DNA of 64,000 nt from Epilithonimonas zeae (GTDB lineage Bacteria > Bacteroidota > Bacteroidia > Flavobacteriales > Weeksellaceae): contig NZ_CP075338.1 of assembly GCF_023278365.1 (NCBI RefSeq), forward strand, positions 186,001 to 250,000, given 5' to 3'. The translations under genes and the position numbers were made by a program. Shown here one piece after another: positions 49,856-58,839 of the stretch (position 1 is the stretch's first letter; each line of letters starts with the position of its first letter). The notes under the pieces were generated by a model that did no database searches, was not told where the DNA came from, and saw only the letters and a program-made list of their open reading frames with translations.

Positions 49856-51247
49856 TTACTCAGTTGGAACATAGATTGGAAAACGGATTTGAACCGTTGT
49901 TCCTACGTTTTCCTTAGAATTCACAATCAGTTCACCATTATGGATTCGGATGATATTTCTTGCCAAAGGTAATCCGATACCGTAACCTTCATAGTTTTTT
50001 GTATTCGAGGCACGGAAAAACGGATCATAGATTTTATCCATTTCAGAGTCCGGAATCCCAATTCCGCTATCCTTGATAATCACATAAACGTGATCATCTG
50101 TTGCGCCCAAAGAAACTTTAACCTGCTGGAAATTAGAATATTTGCAACCATTGTTGATGATGTTCGCCATTGCGAGATGCAGAAGTTGCTCGTTACCTTG
50201 GACTTTCAGTTTTTTAGGATTTTCAGGCAACATACTGATATCCATAAAAACATTATTCTTAGAATTAATCCTTGTTGCTGTTTCTATAACATCCCAAAGC
50301 AGCTGATCCATTCTTACTTTATCCATTTTTTGGATTTTACCATCAAATCCCGTTTGGGCAATCATCAATAAAGCTTTGATTTTCTTATCCAGTTTTTCAG
50401 CTTCATTCAGAATAATTTGAAGCGTTTCCTGATAATGTTCTTCCGATCTTCTGATTGATAACGCCACGTCCGCTTCGCCCATAATCGAAGTTAAAGGTGT
50501 TCTGAGTTCATGAGATACATTTCCAATCAGGTGATTCTGAGTTTCAAAAGAAGTTTCTATTCTATTCAACATATCGTTGAAGGTGTCAATCAATTCATTT
50601 AATTCTTTATTATCTGGTTGAGGTTCTAATCTCAGATGCAGATTCTCGGAACTGATTTCCTTTACCTTTCCAGTAATTTTAAGAATCGGGCGGAATAAAG
50701 TCTTCGACAGATAAAATGAAAAAATCATCGAAAAGAATAATGCTAAAACCATACAGGTAATCAAGGTTCTTTTCAGATAGCCAAGATAATAAACTACATA
50801 ATGGTTTTGCGCTGAAGCTATCGCGATGTATGTTTTGTTATTCGAGGTGAAGGATTGTCCTATATAATAGAATTCTTTATCATTATAATTGGATTCGCCT
50901 TTTTTTACAATACTCTTGAAAAAAGTATCAGGAATATGGATTTGATTTGATATCTGACTGTAATTAGAATCCTTCGGAACCTCGAAAACATAATCTTTTT
51001 CCATCGGAAGTTCCTCGTTATTCAGACTGTTAAGGATATGATTTTCAGGGATGTCGAGATGTTCTTTACTTTTCTCGATTTGGACAATCGTCGTCGCCCG
51101 GATTTTCAGTAATTCGTAAAAACGCTGATGAGAAAAATTAACAATGGAAAAATATACCAATCCACTGAACAGCAGAATGACAACTGTAAAAACCAGCATC
51201 AGGAGAAGCATTGTTTTTGTTTGATTGGTAGGATTTCCTTTCAACAT
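49856..51247 (-). CDS. Sensor histidine kinase
   Basis: A 463-residue membrane kinase: helices at about 12-36 and 158-180 enclose a 120-residue extracytoplasmic sensor domain; HAMP (about 182-235); HisKA with phospho-acceptor His246 in VSHELRTPLTS; HATPase with N box NIINNGCKYS, G1 DSGIGIP and G2 YGIGLPLA. It forms a pair with the OmpR-type regulator 4 bp upstream. The signal is unknown. Confidence 0.94.
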   Translation of the reverse strand: MLKGNPTNQTKTMLLLMLVFTVVILLFSGLVYFSIVNFSHQRFYELLKIRATTIVQIEKSKEHLDIPENHILNSLNNEELPMEKDYVFEVPKDSNYSQISNQIHIPDTFFKSIVKKGESNYNDKEFYYIGQSFTSNNKTYIAIASAQNHYVVYYLGYLKRTLITCMVLALFFSMIFSFYLSKTLFRPILKITGKVKEISSENLHLRLEPQPDNKELNELIDTFNDMLNRIETSFETQNHLIGNVSHELRTPLTSIMGEADVALSIRRSEEHYQETLQIILNEAEKLDKKIKALLMIAQTGFDGKIQKMDKVRMDQLLWDVIETATRINSKNNVFMDISMLPENPKKLKVQGNEQLLHLAMANIINNGCKYSNFQQVKVSLGATDDHVYVIIKDSGIGIPDSEMDKIYDPFFRASNTKNYEGYGIGLPLARNIIRIHNGELIVNSKENVGTTVQIRFPIYVPTE

Positions 51248-51251
51248 TTTT

Positions 51252-51953
51252 TTATGATTTTTTGAGAACGTAGCCCATTCCTATAACGGTGTGGATCAAT
51301 TTGTCATCATCCTGATTATCAAGTTTTTTTCTGAGATAATTAACGTAAACATCTACAACATTGGTTCCCAGTTCATAGTTCACTCCCCAAACTGCTTCCA
51401 ATATTTCTGCTCTGGAAATTACTTTTTCCGGATTATTCAGAAAATAGAGTAGGAGTTTATATTCTGTTGAGGTTAATGAAATTTCTGCTCCAGCGCGGGT
51501 TACTTTTTTGGTGTAATCGTTAACTGTTAAATCTGAAAATTGATAAGTGTTTTCATCATCAATCTCGTTAGATTCGTTTCCGTTGCTGTGTCCACTTCTT
51601 CTGAGAAGAGATTTGATTCTGGCCACTAATTCTATAAATTTGAAAGGCTTCACAAGATAATCATCGCCACCACTTTCTAGTCCAAGAACGATGTTTTCTG
51701 AAGAATCCAAAGCAGTTAAAAATAGAATAGGAACGCTTTTATTCTTCTTTCGGATTTCTTTACAGACTTCTAAACCATTGATATCGGGTAACATAATATC
51801 CAAAATGATCAGGTCAAAATCGTTGTCTTCGACCAATTTGATACCTGTGGAGCCGTCCAAAGCTACGGAAATCTCATAATCCAATTCTTGCAGTCCTTTT
51901 TTGATAAAGGAAACAACACTGGATTCGTCTTCTATCAGAATAATTTTTTTCAT
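51252..51953 (-). CDS. OmpR/PhoB-type response regulator
   Basis: A 233-residue regulator: receiver domain (1-120) with phosphorylated Asp52 in LIILDIMLPD, then a winged-helix DNA-binding domain (about 135-232) with TSTEYKLLLYFLNNPEKVISRAEIL and VDVYVNYLRKKLD. First gene of the two-component operon. Confidence 0.95.
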   Translation of the reverse strand: MKKIILIEDESSVVSFIKKGLQELDYEISVALDGSTGIKLVEDNDFDLIILDIMLPDINGLEVCKEIRKKNKSVPILFLTALDSSENIVLGLESGGDDYLVKPFKFIELVARIKSLLRRSGHSNGNESNEIDDENTYQFSDLTVNDYTKKVTRAGAEISLTSTEYKLLLYFLNNPEKVISRAEILEAVWGVNYELGTNVVDVYVNYLRKKLDNQDDDKLIHTVIGMGYVLKKS

Positions 51954-52011
51954 AACTAATTCTACAAAAATATAAAATTACGGTTATTGGAAAAACTTTG
52001 ATGGAGTATAA

Positions 52012-52227
52012 TTAATCTCTTCTGTTGGATGTTGATAAAAATGCGATACTTAAAACAATAATGGTTAATAAGCCAAAGTAACTGAAAGATGTATCGTCTT
52101 TTGCATCTATTAGAAATAATAATAATCTACCCAATTATTGATATCTCTTTTTAAGGTTAAGAAATAACAGAATTAGATTAATTATTACAAGCGAAATAAT
52201 AATGTAATTGTCGTAGTCGCCAAACAT
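52012..52227 (-). pseudogene. Small membrane protein ORF interrupted by an in-frame stop
   Basis: On the minus strand an ATG at 52227 opens a 30-residue hydrophobic ORF (MFGDYDNYIIISLVIINLIL...), ended by TAA at 52135-52137. The same frame continues at once for 40 residues with a second hydrophobic helix (FSYFGLLTIIVLSIAFLS) and ends at 52012. Together they look like one two-helix membrane protein of about 70 residues with a single nonsense codon. It could also be two separate tiny proteins or chance. Confidence 0.35.
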
Positions 52228-52740
52228 AAATACTTTTTAGTGTGGCAAAGCTAGTTTTAAAGGGAGGATTGGGATTCAGTAGAAATACTTAAATTTTTGT
52301 ATGCCTAATGAGGGATTTTGTAACCTCTGATGACATTTAGCTGTAGCATCTTTTAATTGGCCCTAAATAGGTCACCTGCAAAAAAACGACAAAATCCTAA
52401 TTTAAATTTTACTTAGTAAAACTAGGAGTTTTCGCTCAAATCTGCAAGTAAAATGTCCAAAATTTGAACAGGTTTTTTAGAGTTCAAACCAAGAATTTAA
52501 TACTTCTTTTTGCACCTTAAATTTCTCAGTTGAAATATTTTTAAAAGAAAACGAAGAAAAAAAAGAAAAAAAGAAAGCCTTCTTGAAAGTGAGCGAGGCA
52601 TTCTGTCAAGGTTTTTTGGAAAAAATTTTTGTGTATATTTTATACATAAAAACTTTTTCTGAAAATCCGGAGGACTTGACCTTGATAGAATTTAGCTGTT
52701 TGACTGGGAAGCGAATTATCTTTGGCTTGTTTTTTTGTGA
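52228..52740. other. Gene-free region upstream of the hsdS remnant
   Basis: No ORF can be supported. It holds an imperfect hairpin (TCCTA...TTTTACT-T-AGTAAAA...TAGGA, about 52395-52427), a roughly 30-nt pure A/G tract (about 52549-52578), and a 12-bp inverted repeat (52600-52611 and 52680-52691). Confidence 0.5.
52600..52691. repeat. 12-bp inverted repeat ATTCTGTCAAGG before hsdS
   Basis: ATTCTGTCAAGG (52600-52611) and CCTTGATAGAAT (52680-52691) are complementary at 11 of 12 positions with 68 nt between, including a small TGTATA/TATACA hairpin. The position next to a broken hsdS suggests a former recombination site, but no recombinase gene is visible. Confidence 0.45.
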
Positions 52741-53485
52741 ATCCTTTTTAAGATTGAAATAAATGATAATTTAGAACGTATGGCAAAGACGCTGTACGAC
52801 TACTGGTTTGTGCAGTTTGATTTTCCTGACGAAAACGGAAAGCCTTATAAATCAAGCGGTGGCAAGATGATTTGGAATGAAATTTTAAAAAGAGAAATTC
52901 CGGAAGGTTGGGAAGTGAAAAATAAGAGAGATTTGTTATACTGGATCTGGCGGTACTCCAAAATCTACAGAGGTTAATTATTATGAAAATGGAAAAATCC
53001 CATGGCTAAATAGTGGTGAATTGAATAAAACATTTATTATATCAACGACTAATTTTATTACAGAATTAGGAATGAAAAATTCTAGTGCTAAGCTTTTTCC
53101 AAGCAATATAATTTTAATGGCTATGTATGGTGCAACTGCAGGTAAAACAAGTATTGTTTCTTTTGAAACAACAACTAATCAAGCAGTTTGCGCAATTATT
53201 CCTAATGATCATTTGCTTTTTCATTACATAAAATTTAGCTTGGATAACATGTATAGATATCTAGTAAACCTAAGTACAGGTTCAGCAAGAGATAATCTAT
53301 CTCAGGATAAAATAAGAGATTTAAATACAATTATTCCTGCTGAAAGAACAATAAGGGATTTTTCAAATACTGTAATTATCTTGTTTAATAAAATAAAAAA
53401 TAATCATATTCAAAACCAACAACTTAGCTCTCTGCGCGACTGGCTTTTACCTATGCTAATGAATGGGCAGGTAAAAATTGAATAA
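52741..53485 (+). pseudogene. hsdS: Type I restriction specificity subunit (hsdS) remnant, 5'-truncated and frameshifted
   Basis: The frame begins after a stop at 52738 with the central conserved helix of HsdS (IEINDNLERMAKTLYDYWFVQFDF), continues to IPEGWEVK, then breaks. The continuation, YTGSGGTPKSTEVNYYENG..., is in another frame from 52937. Loss of one TA from a TA repeat at about 52936-52940 explains the shift. It then reads through the second target-recognition domain to the C-terminal NQQLSSLRDWLLPMLMNGQV at 53485. The first target-recognition domain is absent and there is no hsdM or hsdR nearby. It may be a dead remnant or a silent recombination cassette. Confidence 0.85.
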
Positions 53486-53719
53486 AATAGTAAGATAAAT
53501 TATCATTTTCACGTGAGATTATTTCCTTATCCAATTGCTTATGTTGATTATATATTTAATTTTACCGATAGCAACATTATCTAAATTATGAATTTTACCA
53601 TTAGATACATAATGAAGTAAATTCAGCATAAGCACTTACTTTTTTATATTTTGATATGGTACACTCAAGTATATAATTGCCTAATAGTTTTACTTCAATG
53701 AAAAATCATTTTAGCAAGA

Positions 53720-54889
53720 CTATTTTAAAAATTCATTTTTCATCTTAAGTGTTTTTAGCCAGCTCTGGTAGATCGGAAACCACACCCGATCACCATTAGA
53801 TCCATTACATAGAACAATGATACCGCTCTGGGTTGGCAGATCCAAAAATAATGCAGCGCTCCATCCTACATTTTCGCCCGTGTGTCCTACGGTTCTGAAA
53901 CCTTCGTAATTCATGAACCGATATCCAAGACCACTTTCGCCTTCATTGGAATTTGGAAGGACAGGCGTTTCCATTAACTTGATGGTTCCAGGTTTCAAAA
54001 CTTTATTCAACTCTTTTGGATCACGGGTAATGGACAACTCTGCGAAATGAGCAAGGTCCTTGATCGTGGTCTGAAGTCCTGCCGCTGCTTTTTCTGTAAA
54101 GATCCGTTTCTTTACAGGATTACCATTCTCGTCGTATGCTGTTGCCGAATTAACCATCATTTCGGTTTTCCAATCATAACTGCTATGTTTCATTCCAAGT
54201 GGTAGCAAGATATTATTTTTCATATAGGTGGTGAAACTTTGGTTGGTTCTCTCTTCGAGAAGCAGTTGTGCTACAGTGAAGCCTCCCCCGGAATAGTCCC
54301 ATTTAGTTCCCGGCTCACTGATAAGATGTACTGTTTCGCCATTCCGTTTGGTTTTTCCATTCAATGATTCTTCCAAGCTTAGCAGTGGCTTTCCTTGGTC
54401 TGATCCGCCATAGCCATGAACAGAAAGTCCTGCAGTATGACTTAAGATTCGTCTTAATGTTACTTTTGATCTGTCAAATTCAGATTCCGGGAGATGCCAT
54501 CGGGATAGCAATGGATCGACGGGATCGTCTAATTTGACAAGATCTTTTTCAGTTAGTTGCATAAAGCCCCACGCAGAGATCAGCTTGGATATGGAACCGA
54601 TATTAAAGATCGTTTCAGGCGTTACAGGTTTTTTGCTTGCAAGATCCGCATAACCGATCGATTGTATCCAGGCGATCTTTCCGTCTCGGATCACAGCCAC
54701 TGCGGCTCCGGGAACATTATTTTTTATAGTAAGCTCTTGTCCTAATTTCTCAATTTCTCCATATAAAGGATCTGTTGTATGAAGAATAACATCCTGTGAT
54801 CTGCTTGCAGAGCAGGAAAAGATCAAAGCCAGATAACCAACGGATAAAGTAACTGCAAAGAATTTTTTTGCTTGACTAGTATATTTCAT
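53720..54889 (-). CDS. Serine hydrolase, beta-lactamase class C / PBP4-like lipoprotein
   Basis: A 389-residue protein with lipobox IFSC (Cys26). The catalytic SxxK is Ser99-Ile-Ser-Lys102 (GSISK), the second motif reads YSG (WDYSGGGF) in place of YxN, and the third is HTG (VGHTGENVGW). It is an envelope esterase or peptidase of the class C fold rather than a proven beta-lactamase. I use the ATG at 54889; the longer frame (54934) would hide the signal peptide. The gene is visibly richer in G+C than its neighbours, suggesting recent transfer. Confidence 0.88.
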   Translation of the reverse strand: MKYTSQAKKFFAVTLSVGYLALIFSCSASRSQDVILHTTDPLYGEIEKLGQELTIKNNVPGAAVAVIRDGKIAWIQSIGYADLASKKPVTPETIFNIGSISKLISAWGFMQLTEKDLVKLDDPVDPLLSRWHLPESEFDRSKVTLRRILSHTAGLSVHGYGGSDQGKPLLSLEESLNGKTKRNGETVHLISEPGTKWDYSGGGFTVAQLLLEERTNQSFTTYMKNNILLPLGMKHSSYDWKTEMMVNSATAYDENGNPVKKRIFTEKAAAGLQTTIKDLAHFAELSITRDPKELNKVLKPGTIKLMETPVLPNSNEGESGLGYRFMNYEGFRTVGHTGENVGWSAALFLDLPTQSGIIVLCNGSNGDRVWFPIYQSWLKTLKMKNEFLK

Positions 54890-55072
54890 AGATTTTAATT
54901 GACCAGCAATCAAATGTCCGAAAAAATAAGACAATGGTATACTTAATATTACAAAATAGATTTTTAAATGCGTATGACCTTAACTGACAGGCAACTATAT
55001 CTGTTCTTAATTAGCAGCAGATCTATCATATACAAGATTGTAATGCTCATTGAGCCTATGAGGTCTTTTGTG

Positions 55073-55302
55073 ATTTTCTATAGCAAATGTATTCCGTTGT
55101 CCCTGCTGAAAAAAACTTTTTGGGTATCCGGAAAGTGTAGCTTTCCAAACCCTCCACAAAAATATTTCAAGCTTTCATCAATTGTCTTTCTTATTGTTTT
55201 CAAGGAATTGATTGCAGTTTTCATTGTGCCTGCCTGAATGGGTAATCCGCATAGAAAAGTCAGAAACCTCACAAGGTGCAAATGCAGTTCATTGAAATTT
55301 TT
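55073..55302 (+). repeat. 230-bp direct repeat, copy 1
   Basis: From ATTTTCTATAGCAAAT to GTTCATTGAAATTTT. About 94 percent identical by eye to 58207-58437, same orientation. Contains the hairpin GGAAAG-TGTAG-CTTTCC. Indels between the copies break any reading frame. Confidence 0.9.
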
Positions 55303-55509
55303 GAAAAAAATATATGAATTCTTCAGTGGCAACGGATAGACGTGTCATTAATAATTATTTGTTTCAATTCTTATTATGGATAATGAATAGAATTTAGATT
55401 TTTAATGCAAGTAAATACATCATACTGTTTAGCTTAGATAGATATTAAAGATTTGATGAAATTCTTCGATTGCTTAAATTTAATGAATTCCTTAAAATGG
55501 ATATAAACA

Positions 55510-55538
55510 AAAACTGCCAGAATCAATCTGACAGTTTT
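55510..55538 (-). terminator. Terminator of the delta-60 gene
   Basis: AAAACTG (55510-55516) with CAGTTTT (55532-55538) and CAGA/TCTG inside, one mismatch between; sits 10 bp from the stop codon. Confidence 0.7.
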
Positions 55539-55547
55539 GCGATGTTT

Positions 55548-58019
55548 TTACTCTTTAATAATCTTGGCTGTTTTGTTTTTTAAACCATTCTGCAAAAACA
55601 GAATGTAATTGCCTTTTGGTAAACTCTTAATATCTATATTGTTTTGACCCTTGTGTAGCTGGGATTTTGTAACAAGATTTCCTAGCATGTCGTATAAATA
55701 AACGTTTCCTTCCTCTTTGTTATCAATATGTAAAATATCTTTCACCGGATTTGGATATAAGCTGATACTTTTTTCATTAATTTCAGTATAACTAAGGATT
55801 GGTTCGTTTGTAAGTCTGGCGATCCTATTTCTTCCTATACCATTGAAAGAAACAAAAGCACCTCCAATAAGGATTTTATTATCAGGTTGTAATGCGATTG
55901 TATGAACCGTATTGTCAGCACCACCGCCAGGGTTGAAATCAACATCCAATGTACCATTAGCATTAAGTCTAGCAATCCTATTTCTTGATATTCCGTTATA
56001 AGTTGTGAAAATACCTGCTATCAAAATTTTGCCATCAGATTGTATAGCTATACTATTAACATTGTTATTTGCTCCACTTCCTGGATTGAAGTTCGTATCC
56101 AGCGTCCCATCATTATTTAATCTTGCAATACGATTTCTGGCTATCCCATTGTAAGAAGTAAAATTACCACCAATCAAAATTTTGCCATCGGATTGCAAAA
56201 CAATAGTATTGATATCATTATTAGCTGCGGTTCCTGGATTAAAGCTCGTATCTAATGTTCCATCTTCATTTAATCGAGCTAGTCGGTTTCTGGAACTGTT
56301 ATTATACCTATTAAAAAGGCCTCCCACCAAAATTTTACCATTTGGTTGTAAGGCAACAGTATTAATTATATGATCAGCACCGATGCCAGGATTGAAAGTT
56401 GTATCAATAGATCCATTGGCATTTAAACGCGCAAGGTGACCATTTAATTGTCCTCCTATTAAGATTTTCCCATCAGATAAAAATACAAGACTTTTAAAGG
56501 GACCTCCGGCTCCATTAACTTGTAAAAAGGTTCTATCTAGTGAACCATCTGCATTAACTCTTGCAATATTCTTTCTGACTGATCCTTCATAAAAACTAAA
56601 TTGTCCCACAATTATAATTTTGCCATCAGACTGTATACCAATACTGTTTATTGTTGTAGTTGCTTCAGTAATACCTGATACAGCAGATTTGAAGCCCAAG
56701 TCCAAAGTTCCATCTATATTTAAACGGGCAAGATGGTTTCTCTCCATTCCATTATGAGAAATAAAATATCCACCAACCAATATTTTTCCATCGGGCTGGA
56801 GAGCAATGCTGGTTACCGTATCACTTGCACCACTCCCAGGGTTAAATGTCAGATCCATTGTTCCATCACTGTCTAAACGAGCAAAACGATTTTTTCCTAA
56901 GTGATTAAATATTGTAAAATCTCCACCAATCAATATCTTTTTAGTGGGAAGTAGAATGATAGTGGAAATATAACTTGTAGCTCCCGTACCAATATAGAAG
57001 TCTCTATCCAAGGTTCCGTCTTCATTCAATCTCGCAATTCTATTAGAGGATTCGCTATTGAAAGTGCTGAAAGCACCAGCAACAATAATCTTATTATCGG
57101 GCTGTACAATAATCTTTTCGATGGAATAGTTGCTTCCACTTCCTATGTTGAAACTTGTATCTAAATTTCCATTGTCATTCAATCTAGCGATATGATTTTT
57201 TATAGTGCCATCGTAAGAGGTAAAATCTCCGCTGATTAATATTTTCCCATCAGATTGTAATGATAAGCAACTAATTGAATTGTTAGCGCCAGATGCAGGA
57301 TTGAAATCCAAATCCAAAGTTCCATTCGTAGTCAGCCTAGCAATTCGATTTCTTATAGAACCCTTATAATTTGTAAAGTCTCCACCAATAAGAATTTTTC
57401 CATCTGATTGTAATACAATACTATTTACAGAAGCATCTGCTCCATTACCGATACTAAAGTTGGTATCTAATGAACCATCACTATTTAGTCTGGCAATTCG
57501 ATTTTGAGCAACACTGCTGTAGACAGTAAAAGCACCACCGATTAAAACTTTTCCATCTGACTGTAAAGCAATATCGTTGATGGTCTTATCTACACCAGTT
57601 CCGATATTAAAACTTGCGTCCAATGTTCCATCCTTATTCAGTCTGGCAATTCTATTTCTTACAGAGCCATTATAATTTGTAAAGTCTCCACCAATAATAA
57701 TTTTTCCGTCTGGTTGTAAAATAATATCTGTAATTGTATTATCAACACCCGTTCCGATATTAAAACTTGTATCTATTGTACCATCACTATTCAGACGGGC
57801 AATACGATTTCGAGCTGTACCATTGTAGGAGGTAAATTTACCACCAATTATGATTTTTCCATCTGGTTGTAAAGCACTGCTGCTCACAACACTATTTGCT
57901 CCATCACCATTGCCAAAACCAATATCTTCAGGATTAAAATTAGAATCTGTAGTAGCTGTTTGACAAAATATATTTGATGAGAAAAGTAAAAAAACAATGA
58001 TTTGCCAGTATTTTTTCAT
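55548..58019 (-). CDS. Delta-60 repeat protein with type IX secretion sorting domain
   Basis: An 823-residue exported protein. It starts MKKYWQIIVFLLFSSNIFCQ (signal peptide), then has 14 units of about 51 residues of the type LQxDGKILIGGxFTxYNGxxRNRIARLNxDGTLDxxFNxGxGAxxx. These are delta-60 repeats, probably forming a beta-propeller or solenoid on the surface. Unit 10 is about seven residues shorter. The last about 75 residues (SLYPNPVKDILHI ... LPKGNYILFLQNG) are a type A T9SS C-terminal domain, which directs secretion across the outer membrane and anchoring. Start at 58019 by signal peptide. The gene is bracketed by 230-bp direct repeats. Confidence 0.93.
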   Translation of the reverse strand: MKKYWQIIVFLLFSSNIFCQTATTDSNFNPEDIGFGNGDGANSVVSSSALQPDGKIIIGGKFTSYNGTARNRIARLNSDGTIDTSFNIGTGVDNTITDIILQPDGKIIIGGDFTNYNGSVRNRIARLNKDGTLDASFNIGTGVDKTINDIALQSDGKVLIGGAFTVYSSVAQNRIARLNSDGSLDTNFSIGNGADASVNSIVLQSDGKILIGGDFTNYKGSIRNRIARLTTNGTLDLDFNPASGANNSISCLSLQSDGKILISGDFTSYDGTIKNHIARLNDNGNLDTSFNIGSGSNYSIEKIIVQPDNKIIVAGAFSTFNSESSNRIARLNEDGTLDRDFYIGTGATSYISTIILLPTKKILIGGDFTIFNHLGKNRFARLDSDGTMDLTFNPGSGASDTVTSIALQPDGKILVGGYFISHNGMERNHLARLNIDGTLDLGFKSAVSGITEATTTINSIGIQSDGKIIIVGQFSFYEGSVRKNIARVNADGSLDRTFLQVNGAGGPFKSLVFLSDGKILIGGQLNGHLARLNANGSIDTTFNPGIGADHIINTVALQPNGKILVGGLFNRYNNSSRNRLARLNEDGTLDTSFNPGTAANNDINTIVLQSDGKILIGGNFTSYNGIARNRIARLNNDGTLDTNFNPGSGANNNVNSIAIQSDGKILIAGIFTTYNGISRNRIARLNANGTLDVDFNPGGGADNTVHTIALQPDNKILIGGAFVSFNGIGRNRIARLTNEPILSYTEINEKSISLYPNPVKDILHIDNKEEGNVYLYDMLGNLVTKSQLHKGQNNIDIKSLPKGNYILFLQNGLKNKTAKIIKE

Positions 58020-58206
58020 ATAAATAAAATGAATTAGGTTACTTTTTTTCGGCAAATATAAATTTAAAAATTACAATAGATTGTTTTATAAATGTTAAAT
58101 ATATATTTTCAAAGATTGAAATTGTTACTGAAATACATTTGCGTTATCTAAATGAATATTTGTATCAATTCGATCTCAATGTTCATTCTCCATCTGAAGC
58201 TATCTC

Positions 58207-58437
58207 ATTTTCTATAGCAAATCTATTCCGTTATCCCAGCTGAAAAAAAATCTTTTTGGGTATCCGGAAAGTGTAGCTTTCCAAACCCTCCACAAAAATA
58301 TTTCGAGCTTTCATCAATTGTCTTTCTTATTGTTTTCAAGGAATTGATTGCAGTTTTCATTGTTCCTGCCTGAATGGTAATCCGCATAGAAAAGTCAGAA
58401 ACCTCACAAGGTGTAAATGCAGTTCATTGAAATTTTG
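58207..58437 (+). repeat. 230-bp direct repeat, copy 2
   Basis: Same element as 55073-55302, same orientation, 3.1 kb away. Differences include ATCCCAGC for GTCCCTGC and one-base indels in the A-run and in GGTAATCC. Confidence 0.9.
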
Positions 58438-58453
58438 ATTCTTTATTATTCTC

Positions 58454-58570
58454 TTAGTATAAATCATCTGATCAGATATTAGTATAAAATCATCTTACTA
58501 TCCATTAGTATAAATCGATTATAAGACTCTTCCATTATACCTTTTATCAGATTTAGTTTTAAATCGATTT
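58454..58570 (+). repeat. Iteron-like TTAGTATAAATC repeats
   Basis: TTAGTATAAATCATCT (58454), TTAGTATAAAATCATCT (58479), TTAGTATAAATCGATT (58505) and a diverged TTAGTTTTAAATCGATTT (58553). The starts are 25, 26 and 48 bp apart, roughly whole multiples of 24-26 bp, as expected for repeated protein-binding sites. Confidence 0.55.
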
Positions 58571-58743
58571 TAATTGAATTCAAATAATCGAATTTATTTA
58601 AAAATTAGTTGAACAGATTTAATCATCAAGTTTTAATAATAAAAATAGTCAAAATTTCCTTCAAGCTGCAATTACAGAATCTACAGGTTTTTAATTAGTA
58701 GATGCGGGAAAATCAAGTCTCCGCCGCACTCGGACCAAAACAG

Positions 58744-58839
58744 ATGAAATTCAATATTGTGAATGAAATTAAATTGAGTTACACAGGAAACGAAATAGTT
58801 AGCACTCTATCGCATTCTAGTAACTTTAGCTATATATAA
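58744..58839 (+). pseudogene. Probable remnant of a RadC/JAB-domain gene
   Basis: An ATG at 58744 opens 31 codons beginning MKFNIVNEIKLSYTGNEIVST, which resembles the start of JAB/RadC proteins carried by Bacteroidota mobile elements (NLVNEIKVSY...). The similarity ends after about 20 residues and a stop follows. From memory of the family only. Confidence 0.35.

Larger units (their letters stand above)
54890..55547. other. Gene-free region between serine hydrolase and delta-60 genes
   Basis: About 660 bp. It holds copy 1 of the 230-bp direct repeat (55073-55302) and the terminator of the delta-60 gene. Short ORFs inside the repeat are not preserved in the second copy, so none is called. Confidence 0.5.
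58020..58743. other. Gene-free region with direct repeat copy 2 and iteron-like motifs
   Basis: No gene can be supported. It carries the second 230-bp repeat and four TTAGTATAAATC-like motifs; both are listed separately. A GC-richer patch (CTCCGCCGCACTCGG, about 58720-58735) stands out from AT-rich surroundings and may be a remnant of transferred DNA. Confidence 0.5.

Noticed and set aside
55078-55332. Minus-strand ORF of 84 codons inside direct repeat copy 1
   Set aside because: The second repeat copy has one-base indels that break this frame, and the protein matches nothing I know, so the repeat is treated as non-coding.
55548-58019. Regularly spaced repeats resembling a CRISPR or tandem array
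   Set aside because: The period of about 153 bp corresponds to 51-residue delta-60 protein repeats in one open reading frame; repeat units are diverged and there are no spacers or cas genes.
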